Shown: positions 12,001-22,000 of the stretch, piece by piece
Layout of the letters: each line of letters begins with the position of its first letter
Numbering within the stretch: the first letter of the stretch is position 1
NCBI GenBank assembly: GCA_964035545.1
Contig: OZ037767.1
Span: 17,611,781 to 17,671,780, forward strand
Length of the DNA stretch: 60,000 nucleotides
Source of the DNA: Bugula neritina
Taxonomy: Eukaryota; Bryozoa; Gymnolaemata; Cheilostomatida; Bugulidae
Reading direction: 5' to 3'
Notes under the pieces: generated by a model
Told to the model about the DNA's origin: nothing
The model's database searches: none
Seen by the model: only the letters and a program-made list of their open reading frames with translations
Position numbers and translations under genes: made by a program

Positions 12001-12315
12001 ACAACTAGAACGACTACTACTAGGATTAGAACTACTTACTAGAGTAGTAGTAATATTTAATATTACTATTACTAATACTAATAGTAATAGTGATACTATT
12101 AGACTCTAGAGACTAGTGGAATTACTCATTTTACTGTTAGTTCAGACTTCACTAGTGACCGGAAAACTAAAACTACGTTTACTATTAGACATTAGTAAGA
12201 GCAGAGAAGTAACACTAACAACACTAAACATTGTAGCTAATTATTAAACTATAGTTCTAGTGAGTTAAAAACGGAAAACTAAGTTGATAAGTGTTGTCTA
12301 AAGCATACCCGCCAT
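1..12315 (-). CDS. TJP1: ZO/TJP-family tight-junction scaffold (MAGUK), 3' end outside window
   Basis: A membrane-associated guanylate kinase scaffold of the zonula occludens type. Coding exons (5' to 3'): 12315-12309, 10526-10259, 8772-8685, 8456-8370, 8284-8237, 7563-7251, 6554-6451, 6369-6227, 6082-5939, 5617-5507, 5411-5261, 5145-5004, 4710-4393, 4138-4088, 3571-3423, 3316-3175, 2645-2497, 1991-1769, 1597-1168, 1054-920, 226-44; all phases agree, about 1128 codons. Order: coiled coil (about residues 35-85), PDZ1 (157-250, [12 protein letters not shown]), PDZ2 (262-345), PDZ3 (440-525), SH3 (536-610), GUK-like (659-830, [12 protein letters not shown]), then a Ser/His/Pro-rich tail. PDZ1 and GUK follow vertebrate ZO-1 closely, which excludes DLG5. 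The ZU5 domain expected in many ZO proteins would lie off the left edge. The tiny first exon (ATG GCG G) is inferred from phase and context only. The last donor is at 43/42. The gene symbol denotes the family; orthology to TJP1 rather than TJP2/3 is not claimed. Confidence 0.92.
231..916. repeat. 21-bp minisatellite filling ZO intron 20
   Basis: About 32 copies of a 21-bp unit (plus strand AGAGTGTAATATACAGCGAG plus T) run from the donor to the acceptor. The intron has essentially no unique sequence. One unit near 885 lacks a base. Confidence 0.97.
1616..1765. repeat. CA/GACA-rich 24-28 bp tandem array in ZO intron 18
   Basis: Six or so units built from ACACACAGACAGACAGAG and TAGAGG, filling the intron between exons 1991-1769 and 1597-1168. 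Confidence 0.93.
2046..2500. repeat. 41-bp array carrying a 5' splice site in every unit (ZO intron 17)
   Basis: About 11 units of 41 bp. On the gene strand each begins GTGAGTGTATG and ends GGTTCACACAG, the same bases as the real exon end at 2497 and its donor. About ten copies keep an intact CAG|GTGAGT. Confidence 0.97.
2670..3168. repeat. 14-bp array (GAGAGAGTAAGTTA) in ZO intron 16
   Basis: More than 30 short units with interspersed variants (GTTAGGAGAG, TTAAATAGAG). Blocks of variants recur in the same order, showing higher-order duplication. On the gene strand the array reads CTAAC, a branch-point-like word, followed by TTACTCTCT. Confidence 0.95.
3335..3418. repeat. short tandem repeat in ZO intron 15
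   Basis: Three to four copies of a unit containing GGAACAGCCAATA and CACAGACA, in a 106-bp intron. Confidence 0.8.
3605..4087. repeat. 31-bp array with donor hexamer in every unit (ZO intron 14)
   Basis: About 15 units of 31 bp. On the gene strand each carries GTAAGTACTGTAGTGAG, identical to the first 17 bases of the intron after exon 4138-4088. Confidence 0.97.
4148..4390. repeat. 21-bp array in ZO intron 13
   Basis: About 11 copies of AGATATATTACAGAGTAGAG plus C. The first partial copy is fused to the donor (GTGAGTGTAATATATC on the gene strand), so the array fills the intron. Confidence 0.96.
4713..4995. repeat. TA/CA-rich tandem arrays in ZO intron 12
   Basis: Two adjacent arrays: a roughly 26-bp unit (CACTAACTACAGTATA core) and then a 12-bp unit (CACTACAGTATA). 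Confidence 0.94.
5158..5232. repeat. GTAAGTACA / GTAAGTGAA short array in ZO intron 11
   Basis: About eight 9-bp units in the 115-bp intron between exons 5411-5261 and 5145-5004. Confidence 0.9.
5650..5940. repeat. 22-bp GT...AG array in ZO intron 9
   Basis: On the gene strand the units read GTAATGTCAGAGC then ACCTTACAG. The real exon ends CACCTTACAG|GTAATG at 5939, and five near-exact copies follow before the array decays into CAAGGTGCTCTGACACACA variants. Confidence 0.96.
6562..7238. repeat. 21-bp TATATACTCTACTATATACT array (ZO intron 6)
   Basis: More than 30 copies of a 21-bp unit fill the intron between the PDZ1 and PDZ2 exons; occasional half-units (TATATACTCTAC) occur. Confidence 0.97.
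7567..8237. repeat. 40-bp array spanning a whole intron with both splice sites in the unit (ZO intron 5)
   Basis: About 16 units. On the gene strand each contains ACATTAGAGAGA|GTAAGTTAAC, matching the last 12 bases of exon 8284-8237 plus its donor. The terminal copy, GTACTTACTTCAG, forms the acceptor. A block of about seven units is duplicated (7660-7935 and 7935-8225). Confidence 0.97.
8803..8940. repeat. CTAGTAACTAGTACTATATA array in ZO intron 2
   Basis: Roughly five diverged copies of a 25-30 bp unit directly upstream (gene sense) of exon 8772-8685. Confidence 0.9.
9122..9562. repeat. 31-bp CTCCCCTCCCTAGCTTACTC array in ZO intron 2
   Basis: About 14 units with alternating TCTAGAC, TCTACAC and TCTAGAG variants. 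The flanking 8940-9120 and 9562-9880 are unique AT-rich sequence in which I see no exon. Confidence 0.96.
9880..10250. repeat. 12-14 bp CAGTATACACTACA array in ZO intron 2
   Basis: About 27 short units, GTATACACTACA and GTACACACTACA variants, ending at the donor of exon 10526-10259. Confidence 0.95.
10545..10995. repeat. 17/20-bp CAGTCTACATGTACTTACTA array in ZO intron 1
   Basis: About 24 units of two lengths (with ACTTACTA or ACTA). Several shadow open frames come only from this array. Confidence 0.96.
10996..12308 (-). other. first intron of ZO, unique and cryptically simple DNA
   Basis: No exon seen. 11865-12250 is a cryptically simple stretch of TAGTA/ACTAC/TATAG words just inside the inferred transcription start. 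The open frame at 11329-11604 has no supporting features. Confidence 0.6.
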
Positions 12316-13339
12316 CTTTTTTGTTCCTGTAATGCTGTTTCCGGTACTCTAGTTCGCATAAACACTAAAAACTCACTGAAGTTTTTAACGAAATTATGAT
12401 AAAATGTTGGAAGTATAGAGAATGTTACTACCCTATACTTGCATTTTTAACTGCGTATTAATGCTTTGCAGCACAATTTTATGATCACTATCGTGCTCCA
12501 AAAGCTATTGGACAATGTACAACATTACTATCCAGCTAGTGCAAAAGACTATGCAAAAAAGTTGGCGTGCAAATAAAACCGCAAGTATTTGTTTACATCA
12601 CGTGACAAATGACCTTTTATTCAGGTACCTAAATTAGAGGTCAAGATATTCCAAGTAGTCATGGCTACTAATACTGGCCTTTAAAAGTAAAGAGTCAGCA
12701 CTAGTACTAGTACTACTGAAGTCTAAGCTAAAACTTGGAGGCCAGTTGAGTTGCGTTCAACTAAATTAGTTGTAAATACCCGTAAAGTTGAATTACTTCA
12801 TTTTATAATTGATAATTATGTATTTAATAATTTATACTTTAATTTATCTCGCTATACTATATTAATATTATAGTATTGCTAATATTATAACTATACTTAT
12901 ACTTATACTCAACTTATAGTTATAGTCATAAGTATATTATAATCAATATGAGTATGCATTTGCAATGATGAATTTTCTGATGATTAAATATTTACTTTAA
13001 TTAATATTGTCATTATGATTATGATTATTATTATGTTTATTATTTAAATTTTATAAAACAAAAATACTTATCATTGTGTTTATTTATATTTGGTTTTTAT
13101 ACCATCTTCATTTTATATTTATAATACTAATTATAATGGTGATCAATTATTTTGATGATGATAGTCGTTACAGTGACTGTAAGTGTAAGAACAATCCCCA
13201 TACTGATGTTTAGTGATAGGCGTAAACTCTTTTTTACATTCTGAGTTATTTAAGTTAAAAATTTTGAGAATATAAATTGTCTTTCAACTTTGTGTCATGC
13301 TAAAATTTTTACCAACTATTTTAGTCGTACAATTTCAAA
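12316..13339. promoter_or_regulatory. divergent intergenic region between ZO and CCSAP
   Basis: The two inferred start codons face away from each other across 1 kb. Unique sequence lies near 12316-12830, then AT-rich simple DNA (12835-13090). No TATA box or factor site can be assigned. Confidence 0.5.
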
Positions 13340-14710
13340 ATGACAAAGAAGAAAGTCACATCAACATACCGCAGAGAGTTCAGTCCAGTCCGATCAGCTT
13401 GTCAGCCGTCAATCATAAGAAGTTTTGACTCAAATTATAATTACCGGGAATATCGTAGACAGGCTGAGCACGGCCACCATAGATCTGCTTTCCTCTGGGA
13501 TGACTGGGAATACGAGTCCGGCCAACCTGTGGTGGTACTTCAGTCACCATCTCAGCAGCAGCAGCCTCGGCAGCAGCGGAGATCTCGTAAACACAGTGAG
13601 TCAGTTCAAATTATTTTTCAAGTCAGGCAAACCAATAAAAGGTTCCATCAATAAGTTACCTTACCCTTACAATTTTACCTTTTACCAACTGTTACAACGC
13701 TCTTGGTATACTTACAGCCCCTACTCCGACAGTTGGTAGCTCAGAGAGTGACTGCACGGAGAGGTCAGTATCCAGCACGTCTGTCTGCCAGAGGGATGTC
13801 AGGGCTGGCAGCGGTCACATGACCTACACAGTGCACAACAGACAGTCAGAACATGACGTCTCCTCAGACTGTAACTGTGGAGCTAGTCAGCCAATCAAAT
13901 CCAAGTTTCAAGGTCATTACGTGATCACTCTTATGATACAAAATATCATGCTTAGAAGCTCATCTTTTCACTGCTAACTTTACTATTTACATTAGAATAT
14001 ATGCTTTCCATATATTAGTCTGTATTACTAGGTCTCTTTCACTGCTCTTTCTCTCAGGTCAGCCTGCTAGAGTTCTCTCAGATACAATCTCAAAGAATTT
14101 AAAAAATGTTTCTAAGAGAATTGAGCAGCCCGACCTTGACCCTCTCGGTAGACCAAGAACCCAGATTGACGACTCCCCATTTTTCCAGTACGGTGCGGGA
14201 GATGATGAGCCCGAGGTTGGCTCTAAGAGGACTCACAATGTCTTATCTCACCACGGAGTACGTATCACCAAACTTTATCATATTGTTAGACTAATATATA
14301 ATAATTCCCTGTGCTCTGGGGACATAACTCCAATATTTAAATAGATAAACATACTGTTGTTCACTTGTATGCAGATATTGCAATGCTTCACTTCTACTGT
14401 TGCTATGAACAGCACCAAAGGTTGCTGTAGCGATTGACTATACTATCTGCAGCTTATGTGTGTTACATTGCCACTGATATCAATAACTTAGGTGTACCAG
14501 ACTGCGAAGGGGGCTCAGGGACGTCACCAAGCTGCTAAGGAGGTAAAGAGCAAAGATGCAAAGCTAGCTAAGCTAACCTCTGTCAGTAAGACTGCTATGG
14601 ATCACGCTAAGTTCTCTGAAAATGTGAGGAAAGAAACTTCGCGGTGGCAGTCAGAATACAGGAATCGCTATCTGCCTTTTCACGTGTGCCGGCACAGTAG
14701 ACCTAACTAA
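13340..14710 (+). CDS. CCSAP: centriole, cilia and spindle-associated protein homologue
   Basis: Four coding exons: 13340-13595, 13718-13912, 14058-14257, 14492-14710, giving 289 residues (human CCSAP is about 270). The start ATG is the first in the open frame and begins MTKKKVTSTYRREF. Conserved blocks in the order of vertebrate CCSAP: an N-terminal STYRREF block, a LWDDWEYE motif (human LWDDWG), a PFFQYGAGDDE...GSKRTHNVLSHHG block (human PFALYGWGEKQ...GSQKTHNV), a basic Ala/Lys helix and a C-terminal SEYRNRY motif (human TEYMRCY). The vertebrate protein binds polyglutamylated microtubules at centrioles, axonemes and spindles. The middle of the protein is Gln/Ser-rich and unconserved. The second donor (G|GTCATT) is non-consensus but phase-compatible. 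The introns are short and lack tandem arrays. Confidence 0.85.
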
Positions 14711-16342
14711 CTTCTGTTCTAATTATAGATACTATTTTAATAGATACTCACCTTTCTAATAGATACTCACTGTTCTAATAGATACTCACCTTTCTAATAG
14801 ATACTCACCCTTCTAATAGATCATTGCTATACTTTGTATTATAATTATAATTTTGTTTTTAGCCTTGAATTTACAGTATATCGGCATACTTTTACAATAT
14901 AGGATTACTACTGCCTTTAATAGCGCTGCTTATTTATGTATCAATTTATTTATGTGTTCCAAATGTTAGCATGAAGTGAATGTTTGATCTCATTAATGTT
15001 GTTTTATTCTATTATTCTATATTTGTTAATACATTTATGTTGCTATAGTCTTACATTAGGTTTTGTAGCTGCATGTGAACAATATTCAAATATTTGTACT
15101 CATATATTTTGTTTGATCAGCATAATATTTTAAAATAAAACTAAGAAGTTGAAAATCAAATATTATCATAAAGATATTGCTTGACAGAATGTGGTGTGGA
15201 TTTTGATGTCAATTATAAGTAAGTACATGTTGCAGTTCAGGTTAATTTTCACTCTTTTACCATTAGTCAAAAGACATTCTCATTTGTAACTAGACTTGTC
15301 CTCTCTCGATCACTATTACAGCTAGCAAAAATTCCGAAACGTGTGTCTATACAATGGAGAGGCTATCATATTTTGCTAAACTAGCATAGAAAATTCTTTC
15401 GAATTTTGAGCTATGTCAGTGGTTGCAGTATATTTATTTACTAACTGTTTCCGTTCGATCATGATTCCTTTCTGACTCTGTGACGACTTTGTTAATAATA
15501 ATATCAATATGTAATATTTATTTTTTAATAATGTAGTAGGTTACTTTGAGAATTATTTTTAACAAATAATTTAACTGTAACTGTTCAACAATCTAAATTA
15601 TGTAATTATTCAAAGACTAATTCTGCATTTTTACAGTGTGTATGTTTCCGCAACTTCTTTCTTTAGTTTCTAAACTTTAACTTTAAGTTCCATGATTTAC
15701 TTTTAGTTTTAGTTTTACTTTTACTTGCAGTTAACTTTAGACTTAGTGTAAGTTTAACATTAAGTGAATAACTTAAACTCCTAGTACTACTACTAATAGT
15801 AATACTCTAATACTTATAGTAATAAAGTTGTATAATATCAATAAATACTATATTAATAAATTATAATGTAGATATTAATATAAATATATAATAAATATTA
15901 ATATAATGACATATAGCAATGCCAATTGCATAAATTTTATATTAATGATTTTTATTCAAATTTTAATGATTTTTGTTCATAGTCATGCTGATACTCAATC
16001 TCATAGTCATAGTGATAGTCACTTAGTGACATTTTGACAGCCAATATCATTATGATTAAAAACGATTATTTATTGTTTTAATGAAAATATGGTCACATTT
16101 AATTTGATAACTAAACTAGAAAAGACCAGTACATGCTGTGGTTAAAAAGATGTAAATTAAATTCTACATTACTTAAAATGAATAACTGTGAGGGTTAGTA
16201 TTGCTGTTTCTTGTTTAGTCAAGCTCAATCATTTTGAGAGTCAAACCGAAAAAGCAAAGACGGTGTGAATATCGGGCTCAAACTTTATTAGTATCACAAT
16301 AGCGCAATCAAATATAATTGTTTTGTTTATTTTAGTTAAATA
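14711..16342. other. intergenic region CCSAP-GPATCH11
   Basis: Contains a small 21-bp-like repeat (TTCTAATAGATACTCAC, 14730-14820), a possible CCSAP poly(A) signal AATAAA at 15134-15139, and AT-rich simple DNA at 15775-16030. No gene seen. Confidence 0.6.
15134..15139 (+). terminator. possible CCSAP polyadenylation signal
   Basis: AATAAA 424 bp downstream of the stop; no transcript evidence is available. Confidence 0.3.
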
Positions 16343-18128
16343 ATGAGTGACGAAGAAGACTACATGTCAGACGCCATCTTGAAAGGCTGTGAAGATGTAA
16401 AACCCGGTCTTTATAAAAGCAGTAAAGAAGCTCAAAGGCGTATTCAGCAGGCTAAGCAAGCAGAAAACAGGAAAAAGCAACAAAAGCCGTTAAAAGTCTG
16501 CTTATTTATTATGTTGAGTTAGTTATGCTGTGTTAAGCTCAAAAAGTGTTTGCGATTTAATAAATTGTAATGGTGAGGACGATTTTGAGATATTTTGTAA
16601 TCGGCAGTCTGTGGTATGTTTTAACTTCTCTTCATGTTATATTGAGATGGATCTTAATTTTGTGTTATATTTTGTTGCTGTATGTTGAATTAGTATAATA
16701 TGATAGTATAATATACTATATATTACATTAGTATAATATGATAGTATAATATACTATATATTACATTAGTATAATATGATAGTATAATATACTATATATT
16801 ACATTAGTATAATATGATAGTATAATATACTATATATTACATTAGTATAATATGGTGGTATAATATACTATATATTACATTAGTATAATATGATAGTATA
16901 TTATACTATATATTACATTAGTATAATATGATAGTATAATATACTATATATTACATTAGTATAATATATGTTAATGCTGTAACATCCTGCCAGGTTATTG
17001 AAGCTGAGAAAAGAGATGAAGGACTCAGCAAATCACTCGACTCAACCAACAAAGGGTTTGCGCTGTTGCAGAAGATGGGATACAAACCAGGCGATGGAAT
17101 CGGCAAGTCAGGTAAATCAGCGCTGCTATATGTTACGAGTCTATGAACTAGTCTAGAAACACTCTTTAGTATTGAAGGGAGTTTCTGTGTCTTCTCATAG
17201 GTGAAGGTCGCCGAGAGCCTGTTGGCATTGAATTGAAGGTAAATCGGGGTGGCTTGGGGCAAGAAGCCGAGCGCCGTAAGAGAGCAAAAGATTTGGAAGT
17301 GTTTCGTCACCAGCAATCGTTGAAAAGGAAGAAGTTGGAACAGGAAGCTCAGCATAACTTCCGGGAGAATAAAATGAGTGAGCAGAAGCAGCGGGGTATA
17401 ATGAAGTATTTGAGACAGAGTCAGCAAGTGTGTGAGCAGCTAGATGAGAGTAAGGTGAGATATTAGATATGGTGGGATATTAGATATGGTGGGATATTAG
17501 ATATGGTGGGATATTAGATATGGTGGGATATTAGATATGGTGGGATATTAGATATGGTGGGATATTAGATGTGGTGGGATATTAGATATGGGGAGATATT
17601 AGATATGGTGGGATATTAGATATGGTGGGATATTAGATATAGAGATACAACATTCGTACCTTAGGACATACGAGAGCCACTGAAGCTGTACTATTGGCCC
17701 CTTGAGTTGCGGCCAGTTCCGGCTGCAGAAGAGACTGAGGAAGATGCAGACGTTGCAGAAGGAGACGATGAGCCAGAGGTGTGTGATTGGCTGCTTTCTG
17801 TTCTGTATTGTAATCAACTGTTCTGTTATGTTACTGGTTAACCTTTGCTATTCTGTCACTTTCTCATAAACTGTTTTCTTGTGTACAGATTAGTGAACAG
17901 TTGGGGGAGGTTACTGAATACCTTCGTACTACTCATCTCTATTGTATCTGGTGTGGCTACTCGTTTGATGGTGAGTTTTATTCTATAAAGTCTAAACAAT
18001 ACTTATTGAGCAACGTTGTTCAATTGTGAGTATATATTATATATCATTATCACTGCTTACTATTAGATGCTGAGAGATTAGCCAATGACTGCCCTGGAAA
18101 CACAGCGGAAGATCATGACGATTTATAA
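16343..18128 (+). CDS. GPATCH11: G-patch domain-containing protein 11 homologue
   Basis: Six exons: 16343-16495, 16994-17111, 17201-17454, 17665-17778, 17889-17970, 18067-18128; 260 residues, close to human. The N terminus MSDEEDYMSDAILKG matches the family start. The G-patch core (about residues 63-105) reads NKGFALLQKMGYKPGDGIGK and continues GEGRREPVGIELK. A Lys/Glu-rich helix follows. The C-terminal DUF4187 block carries YLRTTHLYCIWCGYSFDD and ends NDCPG...EDHDDL. G-patch proteins activate DEAH-box RNA helicases. The exon 1 donor (AAA|GTCTGC) is non-consensus but is the only phase-compatible site before a stop. Introns 1 and 3 hold tandem arrays. It is convergent with the cysteine-rich gene. 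Confidence 0.93.
16690..16975. repeat. 38-bp AT-only-like array in GPATCH11 intron 1
   Basis: Seven copies of a 38-bp unit containing GATAGTATAATATACTATAT and TTACATTAGTATAATAT, ending about 20 bp before the acceptor of exon 2. Confidence 0.96.
17455..17640. repeat. 17-bp array starting at the donor of GPATCH11 intron 3
   Basis: The intron starts GTGAGATATTAGATATG, and about ten further units GTGGGATATTAGATATG follow. Each unit opens with GT and contains TTAG. Confidence 0.96.
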
Positions 18129-19010
18129 CCAGAATTGGCAGGTGTCAGAGGCGAGGTGTCACCACCTGTTATATGATATGACAGCTATGAGCAGGTGTTT
18201 GCATTAACAAGCTAGGTGTTTTGACTGACACAATTTTACAATGAGATGGCATTTCTTGAACTCAACTGTACCAACATTAAAAGCAGACACCTGTTTTGCA
18301 ATGTCACTTGTTTGTTACATGAGGTACGCATGTTCAGTGATGTGCAACTTTTGTGTTGGAATATACCTTCACTTTATTTTAAGGTACAATGTACATAAAA
18401 TAGTATTTACTGTATATAATTTAATTTGTAAAGATATGTAATGTAAATAAATATAGTAAACATATGTATACAAGTATTGTGTCTTATTTTCTATAAACAA
18501 CATTTTCATTGCACCAACACTGTAGCCATAGTTACATGGTACAGCTATGGTTACACACACAGTTTTGCTAGTGATCTAATAGCATTGTATGATCACTGTG
18601 TTGTCATGGCAACACCCGACTGGGCATGCTCCTCATACTTCCACCATTGTCTACTCCAAACTCCATTCTCTCTCCCAAACGGTTCACAAGTAGCTAGCCC
18701 CATAGCCTGTGAACTGTTTGGAAGAATATCGAGACACTTTGTTGTCCTCCCATGCTTAATTCTGAAGAACTGTGGGTAGGTATTGTGTTTCTGCAGACTC
18801 CACAGCATGTTGGGATTTGCCGAGTTACATAGCCTCATTACCAGAGGTCTCTCTTCAATATAGTACGAGACGCACATACCGGTCCCCCTTTCCTAAATAT
18901 ATTATCATATATTGTATGGACATGAGTGTACTCAGTCATCAGGCAAGAATTCATACTGCAGTACTCAGGAATCATATTCACAGTACCTGTAATCATAGTA
19001 AGATGTCAAC
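18129..19010. other. convergent intergenic region with an inverted repeat
   Basis: Holds the 3' ends of GPATCH11 and the cysteine-rich gene. An inverted repeat pairs 18675-18690 (CCAAACGGTTCACAAG) with 18707-18721 (CTGTGAACTGTTTGG). The longer open frames here have no conserved features. Confidence 0.6.
18446..18451 (+). terminator. probable GPATCH11 polyadenylation signal
   Basis: AATAAA 318 bp downstream of the stop, in AT-rich DNA. Confidence 0.45.
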
Positions 19011-22000
19011 TTATACCTGCAACAATCCTGAGTTGGAGAAAGTCCACACCTGGCTTCCTGGGAGCAGCTTGTCAAATTCACAGACGTTGGTGATAAGTCC
19101 CGGTTCTGTGTTGGTCAAATTTCCATTTGACTGAATGCACTTTGCTGTGGATACGCTCTGCAATAGGTATATATCTATACAGTAACTGTTTCTGTAGATA
19201 TGCTCTGTAGTGTTCCGCTACTGCCATATATATAACATCAATTGCTCACCTGTATAAACCCACTGTTTCCTGGTAGTGGAGGCCCGTGATTGTTTCTCCA
19301 AACTTCACAGTACGGGCAGAGGACACAGCCCCGTCTATCAGTTCGCCTCGTGTACCTGAGACACTCTGGGTGCAGAGGCTCACACTTGATAGGGGGGCAG
19401 TCAAGGCATTTGTCACACCCCTCACACATTACTCCACTGACATTGTAATAACCTTTCTCGCGATATTTTCGACCAGAGGCTATGTCTTCACTATCTCCGC
19501 AGTTCACAGAAGCACAAAGGATGGTCGGACAAGATGGTTTCTCTCCAAGGTCGTTGGTACACCTGTATAAGTAGATTAACTTACAATTTCTCTTTTCTTG
19601 TTACCATATACAAGTGTAAATGGTTAGACAGTATTTTGCCTGAAACAGTCATAACTCGCCTGGGGCAGCTTTAACTCACCTGGGGACAGCTTTAACTCAC
19701 CTGGGGCAGCCATAGCATTTAAGTCCATCTACGGTCAGCAGGTCAATGTTGACGAGCACGCAGTCCAATGTTGGACATTGCCATCCTGGGACTACAGCAT
19801 CACAGTTGGGTGTATGAGTAGCTGTACTAATGTCAGTAGTAGTTGCAGTAGTAGTAGTAGTTGGACTAGAAATTGATATCGTAGATGAAAACATTGCCAG
19901 CGTAGTCTTTTCTTCTCTTGCATTCCTCATGTCAGGTCCTGCCACAATCTCTTCTTGTGGGGTCGTAGAGTCAGAACCCCCGTCCGCTTGTTTCCTTATG
20001 GGGCTGTCACTACAGACTACAGCAGGCACACATACAGTACATATATTATCTGTGCAAGTTAGAGTATAGTAGATGCACACATACGTATTTATATATCTGT
20101 AGGTTGTACTAAGACCAACGTACCTGGACAGTTGCACATGTGACTTCCTATGACAACCAGCCCAGGAACCGTGTTAGAACAGTTGGTCTGCGGGCAGGTG
20201 AGGTGAGAGCAGTCCTGATTGTCGTCTATGCAGACGCAGGTGTCACAGTCTATACCTGCACAGACGCAAGACAGAATATGTAGTGACACATGTATATACA
20301 CAGCAGAGATTGTAGTGACACATGTATATACACAGCAGAGAATGTAGTGACACATGTATATACACAGTAGAGATTGTAGTGACACATGTATATACACAGC
20401 AGAGAATGTAGTGACACATGTATATACACAGCAGAGATTGTAGTGACACATATATATACACAGCAGAGAATGTAGTGACACATGTATATACACAGCAGAG
20501 AATGTGGTGACACATGTATATACACAGCAGAGATTGTAGTGACACATGTATATACACAGCAGAGATTGTAGTGACACATGTATATACACAGTAGAGAATG
20601 TAGTGACACATGTATATACACAGTAGAGAATGTAGTGACACATGTATATTACACTCACCATTGACAGACGTAGGAAACATGGCAGTCTTCTTGCACCAGA
20701 ACCCGGGACACCTGATTACTGGACAATATGGCTGCCTTGTTCTGCACACAGCACATCCTTTGCAGATCTCATCCGTGACAATCCTTATGGTCTTGTTAGC
20801 TGGAAGTAGTGATACGGTCACATAGCAGTCTCATTCGGTATGCAGTCACACTCAGTACGCAGTCACACTCATTACATAATCACACTCAGTACACAGTTAC
20901 ACTCAGTACGCAGTCACACTCAGTACAGTCACACTCGGTACATAGTCACACTCAGTACATAGTCACACTCAGTACACAGTCACATTATAGAACCATAGAG
21001 TCATGTTACTTTATGTAGTAAGGGCTAGTAACTGTAAAGGTCTAGTAAACTCACACGGCATTTCATCACACAGTAGAACTTGACGGCATCTGGACAAGTC
21101 TGGGCATGCCTGGTGAAGCATTGCGTCATTTCCTCCATCTGCTGCTCCTCTTTGGTTGAATAAAGTGCATCTGTCACAGTCTGGAGAGAAATGTAGGTCA
21201 CTTAACATACAATGCAGGTCACTTAACATACAATGTAGGTTACTCAGTATACAATGCAGGTCACTCAGTATACAATGTAGATCACTCAGCATGCATTGTA
21301 GGTCACTCAGTATACAATATAGGTCACTCAGTATACAATGTAGGTTACTCAGTATACAATGTAGGTCACTCAGTATACAATGTAGGTCAAATATGTTGTC
21401 CATGTGTCCCACTAGCTGACACCTACCTCTGCATGTTGTTCCATTTACTAGTCTGTGAACTGCCTCAGCTTCTGCACAGTTACTGGGCAGAGTGCACTTT
21501 TTCTCATCACATCTTGCCATATCTTGTGTGGAACCTTGGCTATTCAGTGTGGAACTGGGAATACGGCTATTGGGGTCCTTCCATACCAAACACTCTGGGC
21601 ATACCTGACACCTGGAATATATTTAGTTCTCTTTAGATTACACCTATATAAAAAATTACTTACTTTGATCTACCTTCTCCCATATACATATGTTACTTAC
21701 CTTCTACCTTCTCCCATATACTGTATATGTTACTTACCTTCTACCTTCTCTCATATACATATGTTACTTACCTTCTACCTTCTCCCATATACATATGTTA
21801 CTTACCTTCTACCTTCTCCCATATACTGTATATGTTACTTACCTTCTACCTTCTCTCATATACTGTATATGTTACTTACCTTCTCCCATATACTGTATAT
21901 GTTACTTACCTTCTACCTTCTCCCATATACTGTATATGTTACTTACCTTCTACCTTCTCCCATATACTGTATATGTTACTTACCTTCTACCTTCTCCCAT

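Noticed and set aside
1-12315. DLG5 as the identity of the minus-strand MAGUK, suggested by the coiled coil
   Set aside because: PDZ1 ([12 protein letters not shown]), PDZ2, SH3 and GUK segments follow ZO-1, with three PDZ domains rather than four.
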